Below, in pieces: positions 7,110 to 10,228 of a stretch of DNA of 10,228 nucleotides (position 1 is the stretch's first letter; each line of letters opens with the position of its first letter). Source of the stretch: JBAXEO01 sp964541375 (GTDB taxonomy: Bacteria > Actinomycetota > Coriobacteriia > Anaerosomatales > JAAXUF01); NCBI GenBank assembly GCA_964541375.1, contig CAZIPT010000080.1, positions 1 through 10,228 on the forward strand, in the 5' to 3' direction. The notes under the pieces were generated by a model. That model was not told the origin of the DNA. It made no database searches and was given only the letters and a program-made list of their open reading frames with translations. Both the position numbers and the translations under genes were made by a program.

Positions 7110-7125
7110 CTCGCCCAAAGACGAG
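7110..7125 (-). promoter_or_regulatory. Short leader hairpin upstream of the NlpC/P60 gene
   Basis: On the minus strand CTCGTC, loop TTTG, GGCGAG forms a 6-bp stem with one G-U pair. It is followed by GCTTGTTACTTTTG. It lies between the -10-like box at 7136-7141 and the start at 7062, so it would be in the leader RNA. It could be a weak attenuator or simply a stabilising hairpin; the stem is short. Confidence 0.2.
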
Positions 7126-7135
7126 TCCAGTGCGT

Positions 7136-7141
7136 ACTATA
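7136..7141 (-). promoter_or_regulatory. Possible -10 box of the NlpC/P60 gene
   Basis: The minus strand reads TATAGT, one base off the TATAAT consensus, 74 bases before the ATG at 7062. No good -35 match was found 16-18 bases further upstream, so the call rests on the -10 box and its position. Confidence 0.35.
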
Positions 7142-7327
7142 CCCAGAAATCGCAGGTCGCGCCACCTATTGCGCTTCCCCGAGGTATCAACACCGGCCGT
7201 ACGCCCCGACTAATGCAAACACGGTGCCGAAGAGGGCGAGCACCCAAGGAATTCGCACGAAGCACACAGGTCACCCAAGCAGGTAGCGGCCCGTGGCCCG
7301 CTCGGGTCAGCTTCCGCGCTCTGGCCG

Positions 7328-8194
7328 CTAGGGTGTGGCGTTGTAGACGGTAACGTCCTTGAAGCCGACGTTCGAGTTGTACCAAGCGCGCATGCCAGCC
7401 TGTCCTGACGCGTATTTGGAGTCCACGAAATCGAGAACCGGAACGCCGTCCACTTTGATCACGATGTGGCTGCCGATCGCGGTGATCGTCGTCTTGTGGG
7501 AGGTGCCGTAGATCGAGTAGCCCGGCGGCATGGATGAGATCGCAATGGGTCCGGACTCCACCCCGTTGGTCACCGTGCGCACCACGAACTTGTTGCCGAG
7601 CCCCGGGTCGAACTGGAAGCAGTAGCCAGAGATCTTGCCGGCGACTGCCGTGGACCGGAAGTACATGCCGTATCCAGGGCCGGAGTTCAGCACCGCCGTG
7701 GATTCGAGCTGGAAGTTGGCGGGCACTGAGCTGGTGAAGAGCGCCTGTCCGCCGTTGGGCGGTGTCGGCACCATCTGGCCGTTGACCAGCTTCCACGTCC
7801 CCGAGATCGTCTTGAGCAGCGCACCAGCCGCCCAGTTCGAGGACCACAAAGGAGTCGCCGCTCCGGCGTAGTGCACCGAACACAGAAGCTTGTCATCAGC
7901 GGGCTTGTCCCCGCCCGAGCTCCACACGTACGTGCCATTTGAGGGGCACTTTGGCAGCGACTTCACCAGCCGCTTCGTCACGAAGTCCTGCAGAGTCTGG
8001 GGTGGGAATCCTTCCGCAGTACGGTATGCGGGCGCCGCGCGCTCGACGATCGTTCGATTAGCCAGGCACGTGGTTGCTTTGGCCCGAGCCGTGGCGGCGA
8101 AGAAGATCGGCACGGCGATGAAGACGAGCGCCGCGATCACGAGTACCACAACCATGAGTTCGACGAGCGTGAAGCCACTATCTCGGCTCGTCAT
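7328..8194 (-). CDS. Type IV prepilin with C-terminal concanavalin-like domain
   Basis: A 288-residue protein with a class III signal: the short polar leader MTSRDSG, then FTLVELMVVVLVIAALVFIA. Prepilin peptidase would cut after Gly7, leaving Phe1 and the conserved Glu5 that pairs with neighbouring subunits during assembly. Residues 43-108 look like a small pilin headgroup, with Cys43, Cys83 (LPKCPSNGTYVW) and Cys105 (LLCSVHYAG). From about 125 a second domain follows that is not normal for pilins: SGTWKLVNGQMVPTPPNGGQ, LESTAVLNSGPGYGMYFRST, SHIVIKVDGVPVLDFVDSK and the closing GQAGMRAWYNSNVGFKDVTV. This pattern is typical of LamG/3-keto-disaccharide-hydrolase-like jelly rolls that often bind or act on sugars. 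The ATG at 8194 has a strong GGAGGTG site (8208-8202) and lies one base after the preceding gene's stop. Pilin identity is firm; the jelly-roll call rests on motif resemblance, and a sugar ligand is inference. Confidence 0.88.
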   Translation of the reverse strand: MTSRDSGFTLVELMVVVLVIAALVFIAVPIFFAATARAKATTCLANRTIVERAAPAYRTAEGFPPQTLQDFVTKRLVKSLPKCPSNGTYVWSSGGDKPADDKLLCSVHYAGAATPLWSSNWAAGALLKTISGTWKLVNGQMVPTPPNGGQALFTSSVPANFQLESTAVLNSGPGYGMYFRSTAVAGKISGYCFQFDPGLGNKFVVRTVTNGVESGPIAISSMPPGYSIYGTSHKTTITAIGSHIVIKVDGVPVLDFVDSKYASGQAGMRAWYNSNVGFKDVTVYNATP

Positions 8195-8195
8195 C

Positions 8196-8732
8196 TCACT
8201 TCACCTCCGGAACGAGCGTCCGAGAGCTGACGCTGAGAGTCCTAAGCCCGTGCTTCTCCGGGTTGGGACACGAGATCACAATCGCGGTCCCATTCCCGCT
8301 GACGAAGTAGGGCCGCCCGCTAGCCGGGCAGGTCAGGCCGTCGGCGGCGTTCGTGCCTTCAGGGAGTCGGCCAGCTGCGGTCCACAGGTTGGAGATGCAC
8401 TCGTTTGCGGGGCCGTTGGTCGATTGAGCGCCGATGCGAATCGGAGCCGGTGGCTGCACGGCCGAGTAAACCAGCGGCGCGCGCCAGACGATCACCGCCA
8501 CGGCCGCAATGCCAAGCAGCCAGAATGCGGCGGCCCGCGCTCGCTGCTTTGAACGGGCACGGTGCTGCTCGTCGGGGCGGTTGCGGGCGCTCGCCGCCTG
8601 GCGTGAGTCGAGGTCTTGCTCGGCGAGGACGGCCGCACACTGAGCGCAGTACGGAGCCGTGGAAGCATCGCCGGCCTCGAGCTGCTTGCCGCACGAGGTG
8701 CACAGGCCGCCGGGGGAAGGCTGCTCGGTCAT
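8196..8732 (-). CDS. Zinc-ribbon membrane protein with pilin-like outer domain
   Basis: A 178-residue protein that I do not recognise as a named family. The N-terminus is a cytoplasmic zinc ribbon: Cys11-x-x-Cys14 (LCTSCGKQL) and Cys29-x-x-Cys32 (YCAQCAAVL). A charged stretch rich in Arg/Gln (40-66) leads to one membrane helix (about 68-84, AAFWLLGIAAVAVIVW). The outer part (about 95-178) has ECISNLWTAAGRLPEG (111-126), GLTCPASGRPYFV (132-144) and IVISCPNPEKHGL (151-163). This resembles the Cys-containing headgroups of small type IV pilins and pseudopilins, which often end in CP.SG..Y....CP...H. There is no prepilin leader, so the helix is not a pilin stalk. It is coupled on both sides: its ATG overlaps the upstream stop (ATGA, 8732-8729), and its TGA is one base from the prepilin ATG. 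It probably works in pilus assembly, bridging cytoplasm and surface; this is inferred from context. Confidence 0.8.
   Translation of the reverse strand: MTEQPSPGGLCTSCGKQLEAGDASTAPYCAQCAAVLAEQDLDSRQAASARNRPDEQHRARSKQRARAAAFWLLGIAAVAVIVWRAPLVYSAVQPPAPIRIGAQSTNGPANECISNLWTAAGRLPEGTNAADGLTCPASGRPYFVSGNGTAIVISCPNPEKHGLRTLSVSSRTLVPEVK
8202..8208 (-). promoter_or_regulatory. Ribosome binding site of the prepilin gene
   Basis: GGAGGTG on the minus strand lies within the last codons of the upstream gene, with GGAGG ending 9 bases before the prepilin ATG at 8194. Its strength suggests that the pilin is translated at a higher rate than the two upstream genes, as expected for a structural subunit. Confidence 0.7.
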
Positions 8733-10228
8733 CTGGGACCCTTCTGGATCTGGGGCAGCGTTCGGCGGACCCGGGCGAGCAGGACTTCGTCGCGTATGGG
8801 CTTGCGCATGAAGTCGACGGCGCCGAGTTCGAAGCTCTTGGCCTCGTCGTCGGGGGAGTCGGACGCGGTGAGCAACATGACGGGCGGCGGATCATCCTGC
8901 TTGGACATGAGCTGGAGCAGCGTGAAACCGTCGAGCCCGGGCAAGTGCAGCTCGGCGATGACGAGGTCAAACGCGCGCTTCCCCAGTTCGAGGAGGGCGG
9001 TCCCACCGTCGGGCGCCGAGACGGTGGCGCACCCCGACATCTCGAGCGTCGTACGCAGAGCGGCCAGCGCATCGGGGTCGTCGTCGACGATCAGCACCAG
9101 CGGCTGACGCGCGGCGCCGTGGGACGCCACGACTTCGGACACGTACTCGGGCTCGGCATCCGGCGAGAGGACGGCAGCGGCATCCGGCGAAACGAGGTCA
9201 TCAGCATAGGCATCAGCATCAGCACGAGTACCCGGTGACTCAGCTGTTTGGGCGGCGGCGGAGATGAGTTCGAGATCGTCGTCGAGGTACTCTGCCTCCT
9301 CGACCAACACCTTCTCCCATACCTCCGCGGGGGAGAACAGCAGCGCGCGCACTCCATCGACCGCATGGTTGTGGAGCAGGTAGTCCCCGCGTCGCCGTAC
9401 GAAGTGCCTGATCTGGGGCACCGGGACGCCATCGCGCACCAGATCGAGCACGGCCGTGTCGAATTCGAAGATCTCGTAGACACCTTGTCGACCCAAGTAG
9501 CCCGTGTTGCCGCAGCTCGGACATCCGACCGGGTGCGCGACCTGCTCGGGGACGTCGTCCGTGAACGGCTCGAGCCAAGCTCGCTCCTCCGCGCTGATCG
9601 GCGCGACCGTCTTGCACTCCGGGCAGAGCAACTTGATGAGCCGCTGGGCGACGATCGCCAGCATCGCCTCGGCCATGACATCACGGCTCACGCCGAGTCG
9701 CTCAAGTCGGAACAGCGCAGTGATGGCGTTGGTGGTGTGCAGCGAGGTGATGGTGAGATGGCCGGTCGACGCGAAGTCCATGGCCATCTTCGCCGAGAAC
9801 GGATCCCTGATCTCGCCGAGGAACAACACGTCGGGGTCCTGGCGGACCACCGAGCGCAGCAGCGATTCGAAGGTGACTCCGCCCTTCTCGTTGACCTGCT
9901 GCTGATTGGCTTTAGGGATGCGGTACTCCACCGGGTCCTCGATGGAGATGATCGACCGACGGTCGGCGTCGATCTGGGAGACCAGCGAGTAGATGGTGGT
10001 GGTCTTGCCCGAGCCCGTGGGGCCGACTACGCACACCAAACCGTGAGCGCGGTTTGCAAAACCGACCATCTTGGTCTCCTGCTCGGGAGTCATACCCAGC
10101 TCCGAGAGCTGTTTGGGGCGCGACTCGGCCTCCAAGAGCCGGATGATCATGCTTTCGCCGTGCGGTGTCGAGGTGGTCGCCAGACGCAGTTTGAAGCGGC
10201 GGTCGGCCACCACGGCCTCCATCGAGCC
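8729..10228 (-). CDS. PilB/GspE-type pilus assembly ATPase fused to a receiver domain, 3' part
   Basis: The window holds 499 residues; the N-terminal part lies beyond the right edge. Numbering from the Met at 10222, the motor domain has Walker A GPTGSGKTTT (67-76), the Asp box IEDPVEY (94-100), Walker B LGEIRD (135-140) and the His box TGHLTITSLHTTNA (153-166). It also has the metal-binding Cys200/203 (CPEC) and Cys234/237 (CPSC), then NTGYLGRQGVYEIFEFD. This is a PilB/GspE extension motor that powers pilin assembly at the inner face of the membrane. After an acidic, repetitive linker (about 310-372) comes a receiver domain (about 374-493). It keeps the acidic pocket (VDDDPD, 379-384), Thr452 (LLTAS) and Lys474 (FMRKPI). 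The phospho-acceptor position is Glu424 (DLVIAELHLPG) instead of Asp. The stop overlaps the next gene's start as ATGA. Pilus rather than type II secretion is favoured by the prepilin two genes downstream. Confidence 0.93.
   Translation of the reverse strand, partial: GSMEAVVADRRFKLRLATTSTPHGESMIIRLLEAESRPKQLSELGMTPEQETKMVGFANRAHGLVCVVGPTGSGKTTTIYSLVSQIDADRRSIISIEDPVEYRIPKANQQQVNEKGGVTFESLLRSVVRQDPDVLFLGEIRDPFSAKMAMDFASTGHLTITSLHTTNAITALFRLERLGVSRDVMAEAMLAIVAQRLIKLLCPECKTVAPISAEERAWLEPFTDDVPEQVAHPVGCPSCGNTGYLGRQGVYEIFEFDTAVLDLVRDGVPVPQIRHFVRRRGDYLLHNHAVDGVRALLFSPAEVWEKVLVEEAEYLDDDLELISAAAQTAESPGTRADADAYADDLVSPDAAAVLSPDAEPEYVSEVVASHGAARQPLVLIVDDDPDALAALRTTLEMSGCATVSAPDGGTALLELGKRAFDLVIAELHLPGLDGFTLLQLMSKQDDPPPVMLLTASDSPDDEAKSFELGAVDFMRKPIRDEVLLARVRRTLPQIQKGPR
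9154..9190 (-). repeat. In-frame 24-base repeat in the ATPase-receiver linker
   Basis: The 13-mer CGGCATCCGGCGA occurs twice, at 9154-9166 and 9178-9190, exactly 24 bases apart. It encodes the repeated peptide SPDA in VSPDAAAVLSPDAEP. Nearby, 9199-9223 repeats CATCAG-like hexamers encoding RADADAYADD. Together they form a flexible, low-complexity linker between the two domains that has probably grown by slippage. Confidence 0.6.

Larger units (their letters stand above)
7063..7327. other. 265-base intergenic region, leader of the NlpC/P60 gene
   Basis: This gap follows the pilin gene and precedes the NlpC/P60 gene, both on the minus strand. After the pilin stop, AGCGGCC (7329-7323) can pair with GGCCGCT (7291-7285). 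The loop is about 31 bases long and no T run follows, so it is at best a weak terminator. The part nearest the hydrolase is richer in A+T and holds a -10-like box and a short leader hairpin, listed separately. I looked for a c-di-AMP (ydaO-type) riboswitch, which often precedes cell-wall hydrolase genes in actinobacteria, but did not recognise its conserved elements. Confidence 0.5.

Noticed and set aside
7187..7267. Possible 26-residue hydrophobic peptide on the minus strand (GTG start; PWVLALFGTVFALVGAYG core)
   Set aside because: It reads like a membrane helix and lies in the gene-free gap, but the start is GTG, the ribosome site is weak (GGGTGA), and a frame this short can arise by chance. 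Conservation in relatives would be needed.
7063..7327. c-di-AMP (ydaO-type) riboswitch upstream of the NlpC/P60 gene
   Set aside because: Looked for because of the gene type and lineage, but the conserved sequence blocks were not recognised.
7285..7329. Inverted repeat after the pilin stop as a terminator
   Set aside because: AGCGGCC/GGCCGCT pair perfectly, but the loop is about 31 bases and no T run follows; competing GGCC pairings exist.
7137..7883. 248-residue minus-strand frame overlapping the prepilin gene and the following gap
   Set aside because: It is out of frame with the prepilin, whose leader and C-terminal domain are clear. Its composition is that of a shadow frame.
9195..9230. 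CATCAG hexamer run as a regulatory repeat or CRISPR-like element
   Set aside because: It lies inside a coding linker, in frame, without spacers; simple low-complexity coding sequence explains it.
8405..9238. 277-residue plus-strand frame and a 237-residue minus-strand frame (8359-9072)
   Set aside because: Both overlap the zinc-ribbon gene and the ATPase-receiver gene out of frame and are low-complexity Arg/Pro/Ser-rich shadows.

Overview
The window is high-GC, tightly packed bacterial chromosome; almost every base from 1 to 10228 lies in or next to a protein gene, and no rRNA, tRNA, transposase, integrase or CRISPR array was seen. The gene set points to a Gram-positive-type actinobacterial lineage with type IV pili. 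It includes a DUF951 protein, an ACT/UPF0210 pair, a CwlO/PcsB-like NlpC/P60 hydrolase, a membrane-anchored M23-type protein and a lipoprotein carrying a haem motif. Coriobacteriia or a related deep actinobacterial class is my best guess. This is an inference from gene content, not from a marker gene.

Layout from left to right. (1) 1-916, minus strand: an ACT-domain protein followed by the start of a UPF0210 (PFL-family) protein that runs off the left edge; the two form a conserved pair. (2) 1087-1305, plus strand: a DUF951 protein, divergent from that pair across 170 bases. (3) 1302-2438, minus strand: a single-pass membrane protein with a LytM/M23-like domain, convergent with DUF951 and sharing a CTAG with its stop codon. 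(4) 2618-2833, plus strand: a 71-residue lipoprotein with one CxxCH motif, divergent from the M23 gene over a palindromic -10-like element. (5) 2853-5637, minus strand: a two-gene tldD-tldE operon. (6) 5741-5772: a factor-independent terminator on the minus strand, serving (7) 5803-7062, minus strand: a secreted coiled-coil NlpC/P60 hydrolase. (8) 7063-7327: 265 bases with no clear gene. (9) 7328-10228, minus strand: a tightly coupled three-gene type IV pilus module, which is a PilB/GspE-type ATPase (its N-terminus lies beyond the right edge) fused to a response-regulator receiver domain, a zinc-ribbon membrane protein with a pilin-like outer domain, and a type IV prepilin with a C-terminal concanavalin-like jelly-roll domain.

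The pilus module is the most unusual part. The ATPase carries its own receiver domain, and the residue at the phospho-acceptor position is Glu rather than Asp while the other receiver residues are kept. The next two genes overlap or abut (ATGA and TGAGATG junctions), so the three products are probably made together as an assembly motor, an accessory membrane protein and a possibly ligand-binding pilin. The rest of the window is mainly cell-envelope work: peptidoglycan hydrolases or relatives, a mini c-type cytochrome candidate, and a cytoplasmic TldD/TldE peptidase.
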